A stretch of DNA of 64,000 bases from Agromyces aureus (GCF_001660485.1 NZ_CP013979.1:496001-560000); one strand, 5' to 3'; positions 42,270 through 53,738 are shown, counted from the stretch's first letter. Notes: generated by a model from the letters alone, not told the origin. Translations and numbers: made by a program.

Positions 42270-44897
42270 GTGGCTGAGCTGTTGTACCGACTGGGCAAGT
42301 TCTCGGCCCGACGCGCCTGGGTCGTCATCGGCGCCTGGCTCGTCGTGCTCGCGATCGCGGTCGGCGGTTTCCTCGTCGGCTTCAAGGGCCTCACCACGAG
42401 CTTCGACGTGCCGAACACGGCATCGGGCGACGTCATCGCCGAACTGCAGGAGCAGCTGCCCGAGTACAGCGGCGCCTCCGGAACCGTGGTCTTCACCACC
42501 GACGACGGGTCGGCCTTCACCGCCGAGCAGCAGGCCGAGATCAGCGCGCTCGTCGCGGATCAGAGCGACCTCGTCGACGTCGAAGACGTGATCGACCCGT
42601 TCGCGTCGCAGCAGCAGCTCGAGGACCAGCGGCAGCAGCTCGACGACGCCCAGGCGAAGATCGACGACGGCACCGCACAGCTCGAAGCCGGCCAGCAGCA
42701 GCTCGACGCCGGCAAGGCCCAGCTCGAGGCGGGTCAGGCCCAGCTCGACGCGGGCCAGGCGCAGCTCGACGCCGCCCGTCAGCAGGCCGAGGCCGCGGGC
42801 GCTCCGGCCGACATGCTCGCCGCACTCGACGAGCAGCAGGCGCAGCTCGACGCCCAGCAGGCCCAGATCGACGCACAGCGCGACGCACTCGCGACCGAGC
42901 AGGCGAAGATCGACGACGGAACCGACGAGCTCGAGATCAACGCCGAGCAGCTCGAGATCGGCACCCAGCTGCTCGGCTACGCCGACGGCATCCGCCTCGT
43001 CTCCGAAGACGGCTCGACCGCGATCGCGAACGTCGCGTTCACGGTGCCCCGCCTCGAACTCTCGGAAGACGCCAAGCAGTCGGTCGTCGACCACTTCACC
43101 GCCGAGCCCATCGAGGGCGTCTCGGTCTCGTTCTCGACCGAGATCTCGCAGGGCGTGCCCGAGCTCTTCGGCATCGGCGAGGCGATCGGCCTGATCATCG
43201 CGGCCATCGTGCTGCTCGTCATGCTCGGCTCGGTCATCGCGGCCTCCCTCCCGCTCGTGACCGCGATCTTCGGCGTCGCGATCGCGATCCTCGGCTCGCT
43301 CGCGTTCTCGGGCGTCGTCGACATGGCCTCGGTCACGCCGATGCTCGCCGTCATGCTCGGCCTCGCGGTCGGCATCGACTACTCGCTGTTCGTCGTGAAC
43401 CGGCATCGCAAGCAACTGCTGCAGGGCACGGAGGTCGAGGAGTCGATCGGCCTCGCGAACGGCACCTCGGGCAACGCCGTCGTGTTCGCCGGCACCACCG
43501 TGATCGTGGCGCTGCTCGCCCTGAACATCACGGGCGTGCCCTTCCTCGGGCTGATGGGCACGGTCGGGGCGATCGCCGTGGCCGTCGCCGTGCTCATCTC
43601 GACGAGCCTCACCCCCGCGCTGCTCGGCCTGCTCGGCATGCGCATCCTCCGCCGCAAGGTGCGCGCCCACCTCGGCGAGGGCAATCGCCACGAACCGCCG
43701 GTGGTGAAGGCGATGCCGACCTGGCGCGCGATCCTCGTGGGCGTGGTCAGCATCGCGGCCCTGCTCGTCGTCGCGATCCCGTCGCTGTCGATGCGCGTCG
43801 GCCTGCCCGACGGCTCGACCGAGCCGCACGACTCGCCGGCGTACGAGGCGTTCATGGTCACCGAGCAGCAGTTCGGCGCCGGTGCCAACAGCCCGCTCCT
43901 CGTCACGGCCGAGCTCCCCGAGGGCACGACCGACGAAGACGTGCTCGGCCTCCAGGCCGACGTCGCGGCGACCCTCGCCGCGCAGGACGACGTCGTCGCG
44001 GTCGCCGCGATCGACGTCTCCGACGACAACTCGCTCGCCGTGTTCCAGGTCGTCCCGGCCGAAGGCCCCAACTCGGTGTCGACCGAGCAGCTCGTGCGCG
44101 ACCTGCGCGAGCTGCCGCCCGTGAACGGCGACATCCCGCTCGGCGTCGCAGGCCAGGCCGCGATCAACATCGACGTCTCCGAGAGCCTCGCGGCCGTGCT
44201 GCCGCTCTACCTCGTGGTCGTCGTGGGCATCTCGCTGCTCATCATGATCCTCGTGTTCCGTTCGCTGCTCGTGCCGATCATCGCGACGGGCGGGTTCATC
44301 CTGTCGCTCTTCGCGACGTACGGCGCACTCACCGCGGTGTTCCAGTGGGGCTGGTTCGCCGAGCCGCTCGGCATCAGCACGGGCCCGATCCTGAGCTTCC
44401 TGCCGGTGATCCTCGTGGGCATCCTGTTCGGGCTCGCGATGGACTACCAACTGTTCCTCGCGACCGGCATGCGCGAGGCCTACGTGCACGGGTCTCCCGC
44501 GCGACTCGCCGTGGCGCAGGGCTTCCGGGCCGGTCGGTCGGTCGTCATCGCGGCCGGGCTCATCATGATCTCGGTCTTCGGCGGGTTCATCTTCTCGGAG
44601 TCCACGATGATCCGCTCGGTCGGGTTCGGCCTCGCCTTCGGCGTGCTCGTCGACGCGTTCGTCGTGCGCATGCTGCTGATGCCCGCGGTCATGACCCTGC
44701 TCGGCCGGTCGGCCTGGTGGATCCCCAAGTGGCTCGACCGCATCATGCCCGACGTCGACGTCGAGGGGGCCGCGCTCGAGCGGCGCCACCACCTCGTCAC
44801 GACCGAGGACGGGGCGGATGCCGCGGGCGGCCCGACGCTCGTCACCGGCCCGGCCGACGACGCGACGTCCGAGACCGCGGCCTCGCCGACGCACTGA
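42270..44897 (+). CDS. MmpL/RND-superfamily transporter with periplasmic coiled coil
   Basis: An 875-residue MMPL protein. One N-terminal helix, an external domain, then helices in two groups: GLAVGIDYSLFVVNRHR and LFGLAMDYQLFLATGMRE carry the paired Asp-Tyr motifs used for proton relay. Residues about 112-236 contain heptad-like repeats (QLDAGQAQLEAG type), a long coiled coil unusual in mycobacterial MmpL but known in Gram-positive members. I favour GTG 42270 (GGGAGG seven bases upstream) over ATG 42264. Substrate, lipid or drug, unknown. Confidence 0.92.
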   Translation: MAELLYRLGKFSARRAWVVIGAWLVVLAIAVGGFLVGFKGLTTSFDVPNTASGDVIAELQEQLPEYSGASGTVVFTTDDGSAFTAEQQAEISALVADQSDLVDVEDVIDPFASQQQLEDQRQQLDDAQAKIDDGTAQLEAGQQQLDAGKAQLEAGQAQLDAGQAQLDAARQQAEAAGAPADMLAALDEQQAQLDAQQAQIDAQRDALATEQAKIDDGTDELEINAEQLEIGTQLLGYADGIRLVSEDGSTAIANVAFTVPRLELSEDAKQSVVDHFTAEPIEGVSVSFSTEISQGVPELFGIGEAIGLIIAAIVLLVMLGSVIAASLPLVTAIFGVAIAILGSLAFSGVVDMASVTPMLAVMLGLAVGIDYSLFVVNRHRKQLLQGTEVEESIGLANGTSGNAVVFAGTTVIVALLALNITGVPFLGLMGTVGAIAVAVAVLISTSLTPALLGLLGMRILRRKVRAHLGEGNRHEPPVVKAMPTWRAILVGVVSIAALLVVAIPSLSMRVGLPDGSTEPHDSPAYEAFMVTEQQFGAGANSPLLVTAELPEGTTDEDVLGLQADVAATLAAQDDVVAVAAIDVSDDNSLAVFQVVPAEGPNSVSTEQLVRDLRELPPVNGDIPLGVAGQAAINIDVSESLAAVLPLYLVVVVGISLLIMILVFRSLLVPIIATGGFILSLFATYGALTAVFQWGWFAEPLGISTGPILSFLPVILVGILFGLAMDYQLFLATGMREAYVHGSPARLAVAQGFRAGRSVVIAAGLIMISVFGGFIFSESTMIRSVGFGLAFGVLVDAFVVRMLLMPAVMTLLGRSAWWIPKWLDRIMPDVDVEGAALERRHHLVTTEDGADAAGGPTLVTGPADDATSETAASPTH

Positions 44898-44970
44898 CGG
44901 CTGCCCGATCGGGCCTCCCCGCTCGTCCGCCCCGGCGTTAGCATGACGCCGTGGCGGATGAGCGGGATCG

Positions 44971-46035
44971 ATGACCTCACCCGATCGGGTCGACACCCGC
45001 CGCGGCACCGTCGGCGTCGTGGCGTTCATCGCCGCGCTCCACCTGCTGGGATGGGGCGTGCTGCTCGTCGCCGTGGTACCGGCGCGCATCCCGCTCGGGG
45101 CCGGTGACGGCACCGCGCTCGTGACGCTCGGCGTCGGACTCGCCGCGTACACGCTCGGCCTCCGCCACGCATTCGACGCCGACCACATCGCGGCCATCGA
45201 CAACACGACCCGACGCCTCGCCGAGCGCGGACGCCCGGCGAGCACCGTGGGGTTCTGGTTCTCGCTCGGGCACTCGACGATCGTGCTCGTGCTCTGCGTG
45301 CTGCTCACCTTCGGCGTCGCGGCGATCAGCGCGTCGCTCGCCGACGACTCGTCGGCGCTGCACACCTGGACGGGCGTGATCGGGCCGACCGTGTCGGGCG
45401 TCTTCCTGCTGGCGATCGCGGCGGTCAACATCTCGTCGCTGCGGGCGCGCGCCCGCGTCCGCAGCGGCTCTGAGGCGCGTCACGACGACCACCACCACGG
45501 CGGCCCGGTGCTGCGCCTGCTTGGCCCGTTCGAGCGTGCGGTCGACCGGCCGTCGCGCATGTACGGGGTCGGCCTGCTGTTCGGACTCGGCTTCGACACG
45601 GCGACCGAGATCGGCCTGCTCGCCCTCGCCGGCGCCTCGACGCTGGCCGCCGTGCCCTGGTGGGCGGTGCTCACCCTTCCCGTGCTCTTCGCGGCGGGCA
45701 TGAGCGCCTTCGACACCGCACAGGGCGCCGTGATGCGCCGGGCCTACGCGTGGCAGCCGGATGCAGGTGAATCGGGTGGCCGCGGCATCCGGAACCGCGA
45801 TGTGGGCGCGGTCTACGGCGTCGCGATGACCGTGCTCTCGGTGGTGGCCGCGGTCGTCATCGCCCTCGTGCAACTCTCGGGCGTGCTGGTCGAGAACCTC
45901 GGTCTCGGCGACCCGTTCGCCTGGATCGCATCCATCGGCGTCGACGACCTCGGGCTCCTCCTCACGGCGCTGCTGCTCGCCACGTGGGCGATGGTGCTCA
46001 TCGCGACGCGACGCCCGCGTTCGGTGTCGGCCTGA
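44971..46035 (+). CDS. NiCoT-family nickel/cobalt transporter
   Basis: A 354-residue membrane protein with the family signature RHAFDADHIAAIDNTTR in helix II, GFWFSLGHSTIV and LFGLGFDTATEIGLL. A His-rich cytosolic loop (RHDDHHHGG) lies between helices. HoxN/NixA-type carriers take up Ni(II) or Co(II). No urease, hydrogenase or cobalamin gene is nearby and no riboswitch is seen, so the metal is not decided. Confidence 0.93.
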   Translation: MTSPDRVDTRRGTVGVVAFIAALHLLGWGVLLVAVVPARIPLGAGDGTALVTLGVGLAAYTLGLRHAFDADHIAAIDNTTRRLAERGRPASTVGFWFSLGHSTIVLVLCVLLTFGVAAISASLADDSSALHTWTGVIGPTVSGVFLLAIAAVNISSLRARARVRSGSEARHDDHHHGGPVLRLLGPFERAVDRPSRMYGVGLLFGLGFDTATEIGLLALAGASTLAAVPWWAVLTLPVLFAAGMSAFDTAQGAVMRRAYAWQPDAGESGGRGIRNRDVGAVYGVAMTVLSVVAAVVIALVQLSGVLVENLGLGDPFAWIASIGVDDLGLLLTALLLATWAMVLIATRRPRSVSA

Positions 46036-46081
46036 CCGCGACCGATGGCCCGCTGACGCCTCGAGGCGACGGATCGACCGG

Positions 46082-47146
46082 TCACCAGCGGTTGCGCACC
46101 TCCTCGGCCCAACCGAGCAGGCCGTCGACCGCGATGCGCTCGCCCCCGGCAGCCACCCACCCGGAGTAGTGGCCGAAGCACTGGTGGCCGTGCGAGCCGA
46201 ACACGAGCAGCTCGGTCGAGCTCACGCGGTCCCAGAACGGCTCGAAGCGCAGGTCGACGGATGCCCCGTGGATGCGCCACGGCGCGAGCCAGTCGTGCTC
46301 GTCGTACGCCCACTCGAGCTCGTCGCCGATCTTGTGCAGGCGTCCGTCGACGAGCACCGCGTTCTCGGTCGAGCCGGTGCCGTCGGTCCACTTGCCGCCG
46401 AGCTGGAGGCCGATCGTGCGGCCGTCGGCGGCCGGGCCCGACGCGGCGCCCCAGTTCCAGGTCATGCGGTACGGCCAGCGCCCGCGTCCGTGGTCGAGCA
46501 CCGCCCAGCTCTCGCCCGCCGGCAGGTCGATGCGCTCGCCGGCGACCTCGAGCCATCCGCTCGCCGGCCTCGCGACATCCTTCACCGTGTACTGGAACCG
46601 CGTCGCCGACCAGGGCACGACGACGCCCAGGCTCTCGTGGGCGACCGGCCGATGAGCCAGGATGTCGAGCCGCACGTCGCCTGACGTCGCTCGAAGCCGT
46701 GTGCCACCGTCGACCTCGTCGAGGTCGATCGAGATCGTGCGCGTGACCGCACGGGCCGGGCCGTCGCCGAGCGAGGCCGGCAGCACGGCGCTCGAACCGA
46801 GCGGGGCGATCGCCGACCGGTCGATCGTCGCCCCGGTGCGACGGTCATGCACGAGCACGGCGTGCACCGCGGCGTAGTCGAGCGACGACACGGTGAGGGC
46901 GATCACGTGGGTCGGGGTGGTGACGGCCCAGTACTCCCAGCGCTTGTTGCGTCCCCAGGCGTGTCGTCCGTCGATGCCCGACGTGTCGTGCAGGGGCATG
47001 CGCGTCCAGCCGACGGCCTCGGGGTTCAGTCGGCCGTCGGCGCCCACGAGGGCGACGGGTCCGGTGAGCTCGCGCTCGACGGTGGTGCGGGGCATCCGGG
47101 TCCGATCTCGCGGGGTCGAGGTGATGATGCGTCGCCGATCGGGCAT
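46082..47146 (-). CDS. DUF2804 family protein
   Basis: A 354-residue soluble protein matching DUF2804 by its tryptophan-rich strands: KRWEYWAVTTPTHVIALTV, the central RGRWPYRMTWNWGAASG and late GHQCFGHYSGWV. DUF2804 has a lipocalin-like double barrel related to carotenoid hydratases and tocopherol cyclases. Function unknown. Divergent from a tocopherol-cyclase-like gene only 71 bp away. Confidence 0.85.
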   Translation of the reverse strand: MPDRRRIITSTPRDRTRMPRTTVERELTGPVALVGADGRLNPEAVGWTRMPLHDTSGIDGRHAWGRNKRWEYWAVTTPTHVIALTVSSLDYAAVHAVLVHDRRTGATIDRSAIAPLGSSAVLPASLGDGPARAVTRTISIDLDEVDGGTRLRATSGDVRLDILAHRPVAHESLGVVVPWSATRFQYTVKDVARPASGWLEVAGERIDLPAGESWAVLDHGRGRWPYRMTWNWGAASGPAADGRTIGLQLGGKWTDGTGSTENAVLVDGRLHKIGDELEWAYDEHDWLAPWRIHGASVDLRFEPFWDRVSSTELLVFGSHGHQCFGHYSGWVAAGGERIAVDGLLGWAEEVRNRW

Positions 47147-47205
47147 GTTCGGCGCTGAATCCGCAGCGAGCGTAGCAGCGGATGCCCCGCGGGCCCGCCG
47201 CCCCC

Positions 47206-47211
47206 TAGGGT
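47206..47211 (+). promoter_or_regulatory. -10 element of a leaderless transcript
   Basis: TAGGGT ends six bases before the ATG at 47218, the spacing at which transcription would start on the start codon. No ribosome site is present. The same arrangement is seen before 4611 and 22945. Confidence 0.5.
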
Positions 47212-47217
47212 TGGCGC

Positions 47218-48237
47218 ATGCGAACCCCGGCGGCGTATGTGCGAGGAGTGCGGCATCCAGAGGCCTTCCACGGCGACGGCGTGACCAAGGGGTACTTCGA
47301 GGGCTGGTACAACAAGGTCGTCTCGGCCGATCGGATGCAGCGGTGGGCCGTGATCCCGGGGGTGTTCCGCGGGCTCGGCGGTGCGGTTGGCGGAGACGGG
47401 CGCACGACCGACGAGGCGTTCGTGCAGGTGCTCGACGGGCTCACCGGGCGCAGCTGGTACCACCGGTACGAGGTCGGCGAGTTCGCGGCATCCGACCGGG
47501 AGTTCGACGTGCGCGTCGGGCCGAACCGGTTCTCGCCCGCGGGCATGACCCTCGACCTGCCGCAGCTCCGCGGCGAGATCGCCTACTCCACACCGCTCGA
47601 ACCGTGGCCCGTGACGGCGCGCGAGCCCGGCATCATGGGCTGGTACGGCCTCGTACCGGCCATGGAGTGCTTCCACGGCATCGTCTCGTTCGGCCACGGC
47701 CTCGCCGGCGAGATCGAGGTCGAGGGCCGCCCCACGAGCTTCGACGGCGGGCGCGGCTACCTCGAGAAGGACTGGGGCAAGGCCTTCCCGGCCGGATACG
47801 TCTGGATGGCCAGCAACCACCTCGACACCGAGATCGGCGACGGAACGGATGCCTCGCTCATCGCCTCGATCGCGATCATCCCGTGGCTCGGGCGGGCGTT
47901 CCGCGGCTCGATCATCGGCCTGCGCCACGGCGGTCGACTGCACCGGTGGACCACGTACAACCGCTCGAAGGAGACCCGTCTCTCGATCGACGACACGCAT
48001 GTGCGGTGGAGCGTCACCGGCCCCGACGGCGTGCTCGAGCTCGACGCCGAGCGGGTGCGCGGCGGGCTGCTGCACGCACCGCTCCGCACCGCCATGCACC
48101 AGCGGGTCGAGGAGACGCTCGACGCGAGCATCGCGTTCCGGCACCTCGACCACGACGGCCGCGTGCTGCTCGCCGGCACCGCGGCCTGCGCCGGCCTCGA
48201 GGTCTTCGGCGACACCGAACGGCTGCTCGCCCTCTGA
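47218..48237 (+). CDS. Tocopherol cyclase-like protein
   Basis: A 339-residue protein of the tocopherol cyclase family (lipocalin-like). HGDGVTKGYFEGWYNKVV near the start and YLEKDWGKAFPAGYVWMASNH in the middle are family hallmarks, as is GIVSFGHGL. Bacterial members do not make tocopherol in actinobacteria, so the substrate is unknown, perhaps a lipid or isoprenoid. ATG 47218 is six bases after a -10 element. Confidence 0.85.
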   Translation: MRTPAAYVRGVRHPEAFHGDGVTKGYFEGWYNKVVSADRMQRWAVIPGVFRGLGGAVGGDGRTTDEAFVQVLDGLTGRSWYHRYEVGEFAASDREFDVRVGPNRFSPAGMTLDLPQLRGEIAYSTPLEPWPVTAREPGIMGWYGLVPAMECFHGIVSFGHGLAGEIEVEGRPTSFDGGRGYLEKDWGKAFPAGYVWMASNHLDTEIGDGTDASLIASIAIIPWLGRAFRGSIIGLRHGGRLHRWTTYNRSKETRLSIDDTHVRWSVTGPDGVLELDAERVRGGLLHAPLRTAMHQRVEETLDASIAFRHLDHDGRVLLAGTAACAGLEVFGDTERLLAL

Positions 48238-48271
48238 GGGACGGATGTCGCCCTGAGGGACGGATGTCGCC
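48234..48271. repeat. 19-bp tandem duplication over a stop codon
   Basis: CTGAGGGACGGATGTCGCC occurs twice in tandem (48234-48252, 48253-48271). The first copy contains the stop codon of the tocopherol-cyclase-like gene. Slippage duplication, no further role evident. Confidence 0.8.
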
Positions 48272-48362
48272 GGCGCCCGCCCGCGGCATCCGCTCGCCCT
48301 GCGTCGAAGTCGCCGGAAAAACGTACCCGGACGCCTCACAGGCGACAGGAGTAGGCTGAAAT

Positions 48363-50342
<1,980 letters not shown>

Positions 50343-50348
50343 CCGTTC

Positions 50349-50858
50349 GTGCGGCTGATCCTCGCCGCGACCGCTGCGGTCGTGCTGCTCGCGGGCCTCG
50401 TCCTGCAGCTGCTCGACCGCACGGTCGCGATCGACCTCGCCGGCAGCGCGCTCTACGCGTGCCTCGTCGGACTCGTCATCGCGATCGCGTGGCCGCGCCT
50501 GCCGTCGTGGGCGATCGCCCTGGCCGGCTTCGGCGTCTCGGCCGCCGTCGAGCTGCTGCAACTCAGCGGCATCCCGTCGCGCCTCGTCGAGGCCCTGCCG
50601 CCGTTGCGGCTCGTGTTCGGCAGCTCGTTCGACCCGCTCGACCTCGTCGGCTACGCGATCGGCGCGGTGCTGCTGCTCGGCCTGCACGCGGGGGCTCGGA
50701 GGGTCGTCGCCCGGCGCGTCGCCGCCCGGCGGTCGGCGTCGAACGGCGGCGAGGTCGCCGGCGTCGCCGCCCGGCGGTCGGCGTCGAACGGCGGCGAGGT
50801 CGCCGCGCCTCGAGCCCCGGCCGCGCCGCCATCGCCCGCAGCGCCCCCGGCCGACTGA
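50349..50858 (+). CDS. DUF2809 membrane protein
   Basis: A 169-residue protein with four hydrophobic helices and the DUF2809 phrases AVELLQLSGIPSRL and FGSSFDPLDLVGYAIGA. The C-terminal 50 residues are a tail with a 15-residue repeat encoded by a 45-bp tandem duplication. Six bases after the helicase stop, GTG start. Function unknown; possibly co-transcribed with the helicase. Confidence 0.85.
   Translation: MRLILAATAAVVLLAGLVLQLLDRTVAIDLAGSALYACLVGLVIAIAWPRLPSWAIALAGFGVSAAVELLQLSGIPSRLVEALPPLRLVFGSSFDPLDLVGYAIGAVLLLGLHAGARRVVARRVAARRSASNGGEVAGVAARRSASNGGEVAAPRAPAAPPSPAAPPAD
50716..50805. repeat. Perfect 45-bp tandem repeat within a gene
   Basis: Two identical 45-bp units (50716-50760, 50761-50805) in the tail of the DUF2809 gene, in frame, each encoding RRSASNGGEVAGVA-like residues. 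A recent slippage event, since no base differs. Confidence 0.85.
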
Positions 50859-50889
50859 GCCGAGCCGGGCGAGCCGCGACGACCACGTT

Positions 50890-52452
50890 TCACCCCGCGC
50901 GGCGGAGCACGCGCAGCACGCGGTTGACCCCGTGCACGATGTCGACCCCGATCGAACGCACGGGGCGCGGGAGCGGCAGTCGCGCTGCGACGCTTCGCGC
51001 GGCCCCGAACCGGCCCGTCCGCCGAAGCTCGCGCCGAGCTGCGCCGCGGCGGAGTTCGCGCGCCCAGATCCGGGTCACGCGCTGCTCGTCGAACCGGCGG
51101 GCGCTTCGCACCGCCGAGGCCCGCATCCGTGCGACGCGTCGCGGCGGCATCCGTTGCAGTCGGACGATCGCATCGGCGAGGGTGTCGACGTCGCCGGCCG
51201 GCACGAGGAATCCGTTCCGGCCGTCGCGGATGAGGTCGGCCGGACCGTAGGGCACGTCGTACGCGATGGGCAGGCAGCCCGCCGCCATCGCTTCGACGAG
51301 CACGAGCGGGAATCCCTCGGAGTGCGAGGTCAGCAGGAGGAACGAGGCATCGAGCAGGTGCCGTCGCGCGTCGGGTTCGAAGCCGTGGAGCTCGACCACC
51401 GTCGGGTCAGCGATCCGGCGCTCGAGGGCGGGCCGGCTCTCGCCGTCGCCGTAGACCACGAGGTGCAGGTGGGCACTCGTGCGAGCATCGGCCGCCTGCA
51501 CGGCGGCGATCGCGTGCGAGACCCGCTTGCGCCGAGTCAGGGCCGCGAGCACGATGCCGCGGGCGGGGTCGCGCCGGAGGCCGCTTCGGGCTTCGCGAGC
51601 CCCAGGCTCCGGCCGGGGCCGGACGTTCGGAATCGTCACGAGGTGATGCTGCCGTCCGACGATCCGCTGGAGGTCGGTGCGCTGCCGGTCCGAGAGCACG
51701 GCCACGACATCGAAGTCCGACACCTGCGTGAGCACGTCGCGTCGCGAGCGCCTGATGGGGTGGTCGTCCGACGCCGCGGATCGGTGCGACGCGTGCACGA
51801 CGTGGGCCGTGATGACGTTGGCGCGACGATACGTGAGCATGAACCGCGCGATCGACTTGCTGTCGACGATCATGAAACTCGGCTCGCCGCGCGTGAGGGC
51901 GTCGAGCCACGCCCGGTACAGGCTCCAGCGCCGCCGCCAGGAGCGAACGGGCCGGCCCTCGCCGTCGCACAGCACGATCGAGCGGCCGCCGGACACGCCG
52001 CGACGTCGCACATCGCTCCGGTCGCTGAGCAGCAGTGAGCCGTCGGCCCGGTAGTGATCGGTCTGCAGCGTCTCGCCGTTCGCGCCGAGTCGCGAGCGAC
52101 TCGTCACCAGCTCGCCACGCCGCCTCGTCTCGGTAGCGTCGGCCTCGGTGAGCGGGGTGAACTCGTCGGGTTCGAGGCGGAGCGAGCCGCCGGGCAGCTG
52201 GTGCGTGCGCAGCCAGTCGTACAGGTTCGTGATGCGAACCCCGGTCGGCAGGTCGCCCCGCCGACGGAGGGCGAGCTCGACCTCGGGCGTATCGGGTCGT
52301 GCGTCGAAGGTGAGCACGTCGACCTCGACGCCGCCGACGCGCAGGAACGCGGCCGACCTGCGCAGCAGGGCATCGGTCATGCCGCCGAATTCGTCGGGGA
52401 TGGACCAGGTGATGGCGAAGTGCCGGCCGTCGGGCAGCTGGTTCCGTCTCAT
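50890..52452 (-). CDS. Family 4 glycosyltransferase (TagE-like)
   Basis: A 520-residue GT-B enzyme. It opens FAITWSIPDEFGGMTDALLRR, has a central insert typical of poly(glycerol-phosphate) glucosyltransferases and ends with the GT4 donor-site SHSEGFPLVLVEAMAAGCLPIAYDV. The chosen ATG at 52452 starts MRRNQLPDG; the frame stays open further upstream but loses protein character. Probably decorates wall teichoic acid or another surface polymer. Monocistronic; the Stealth gene 2.5 kb away also concerns sugar-phosphate polymers. Confidence 0.85.
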   Translation of the reverse strand: MRRNQLPDGRHFAITWSIPDEFGGMTDALLRRSAAFLRVGGVEVDVLTFDARPDTPEVELALRRRGDLPTGVRITNLYDWLRTHQLPGGSLRLEPDEFTPLTEADATETRRRGELVTSRSRLGANGETLQTDHYRADGSLLLSDRSDVRRRGVSGGRSIVLCDGEGRPVRSWRRRWSLYRAWLDALTRGEPSFMIVDSKSIARFMLTYRRANVITAHVVHASHRSAASDDHPIRRSRRDVLTQVSDFDVVAVLSDRQRTDLQRIVGRQHHLVTIPNVRPRPEPGAREARSGLRRDPARGIVLAALTRRKRVSHAIAAVQAADARTSAHLHLVVYGDGESRPALERRIADPTVVELHGFEPDARRHLLDASFLLLTSHSEGFPLVLVEAMAAGCLPIAYDVPYGPADLIRDGRNGFLVPAGDVDTLADAIVRLQRMPPRRVARMRASAVRSARRFDEQRVTRIWARELRRGAARRELRRTGRFGAARSVAARLPLPRPVRSIGVDIVHGVNRVLRVLRRAG

Positions 52453-52691
52453 CACGGCCGCCGGGATCGCGAGGTGCAGACGGACATCCGTCGAGCCTAA
52501 CGCGCGCAGGCCGGGCCGGAGCGAAGCGCCTTCGCGGCGTGGCGAAGACGCCGTGAGCTGAACCTCGCACGCCGCGCAAGGTTTCGACTCGGCCACACTC
52601 CGCCTTCATGTGCCGTTCAGCTTCGCGTGGTCGGCTAGGTTGAGCGCGACGCCCGATGTCGTGCGTCACAGCCGATCGATGGGACACCCCC

Positions 52692-53636
52692 GTGAACACC
52701 CGGATCGCCGAATTTCCGCGCCCGTTGCACTTCCTGCTGCACATCAGCGACACCCACCTGCTCGCCGGTGGCGGCAGCCTCTACGATCGCGTGGCCAGCG
52801 AGCACCACCTGCGCACGCTCTTCGAGGAGTTCGAGGCCTCGGGCGGGCGGCCCGAGGCGATCGTCTTCACGGGCGACCTGGCCGACAAGGGCGAGGCCGA
52901 CGCGTACGATCGCATCCGCCGCATCGTCGACCCCGTGGCCGAGCGGCTCGGCTCGCAGGTGATCTGGGTCATGGGCAACCACGACGACCGGGCGGCGTTC
53001 CGTAAGGGCCTCCTCGACGACGAGGTCGGCGGGTACCGATCGGTCGACCGCGTCGACGACGTCAACGGCCTGCGCGTCATCACGCTCGACTCGACCGTGC
53101 CGGGGCACCACCACGGCGAGGTCACGACCGACCAGCTCGACTGGCTCGCCGAGGAGCTCTCGATCCCGGCGCCGCACGGCACGATCCTCGCCATGCACCA
53201 CCCGCCCGTGCCGAGCGTGCTCGACCTCGCGGTGTCGGTCGAGTTGCGCGAGCAGGCCGGGCTCGCCGAGGTCGTCGAGGGCAGCGACATCCGCTCGATC
53301 ATCGCGGGCCACCTGCACTACTCGTCGACGGCGATGTTCGCCGGGGTGCCCGTGTCGGTCGCGTCGGCCAGCTGCTACACGCAGGACCTGAACGTGCCCG
53401 TCGGCGGCACCCGCGGACGTGACGGCGCGCGCGCCTTCAACCTCGTGCACGTGTACCCGTCGACCGTGCTGCATTCGGTCGTGCCGCTCGGCACGACGCC
53501 GGCGCTCGACTGGATCGACGCCGCCGAGAGCGCCCGTCGCCTCGCGGCCGACGGCATCTCGATCGCGGATGTCGCAGCACCCCCGGTGCCGAAGGACCCG
53601 CCGTTCACGATGCCGATCCCGGTGCTCGCCGGCTGA
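52692..53636 (+). CDS. CpdA-like metallophosphoesterase
   Basis: A 314-residue calcineurin-like phosphoesterase with the five metal motifs in order: HISDTH, FTGDLADKG, MGNHDD, MHHPP and AGHLHY. This set matches class III cyclic nucleotide phosphodiesterases (CpdA, mycobacterial Rv0805). GTG start at 52692; an upstream in-frame ATG at 52656 is less likely. Hydrolyses cAMP or another phosphodiester in the cytosol; the exact substrate is open. Confidence 0.88.
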   Translation: MNTRIAEFPRPLHFLLHISDTHLLAGGGSLYDRVASEHHLRTLFEEFEASGGRPEAIVFTGDLADKGEADAYDRIRRIVDPVAERLGSQVIWVMGNHDDRAAFRKGLLDDEVGGYRSVDRVDDVNGLRVITLDSTVPGHHHGEVTTDQLDWLAEELSIPAPHGTILAMHHPPVPSVLDLAVSVELREQAGLAEVVEGSDIRSIIAGHLHYSSTAMFAGVPVSVASASCYTQDLNVPVGGTRGRDGARAFNLVHVYPSTVLHSVVPLGTTPALDWIDAAESARRLAADGISIADVAAPPVPKDPPFTMPIPVLAG

Positions 53637-53649
53637 CGCGCAGCGCGCA

Positions 53650-53711
53650 GGAATCCCGTTGTTGCGCAGGAATCCCGTCGGCGCGGGCTTCCACTGCCAC
53701 AACGGGATTCC
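53650..53711. repeat. REP-like palindrome, copy 1
   Basis: GGAATCCCGTTGTTGCG at 53650-53666 and a mirrored ACAACGGGATTCC at 53699-53711 pair over 13 bp; a further GGAATCCCGT occurs inside the loop at 53669. The same unit forms the palindrome at 54,885-54,946 on the other side of the AbiEi-like gene. Confidence 0.8.
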
Positions 53712-53738
53712 CACGCGAAGGTCTGTGGGGGGCGTCCG

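Noticed and set aside
44898..44970. Nickel or cobalamin riboswitch upstream of the NiCoT gene
   Set aside because: The gap is only 73 bp and has no recognisable conserved box or suitable stems.
42192..45431. Open frame of about 1,080 codons antisense to the MmpL gene
   Set aside because: It mirrors the MmpL and Ni/Co genes, is extremely rich in Asp, Glu, Arg and His, and has no domain or ribosome site; a by-product of high third-position GC.
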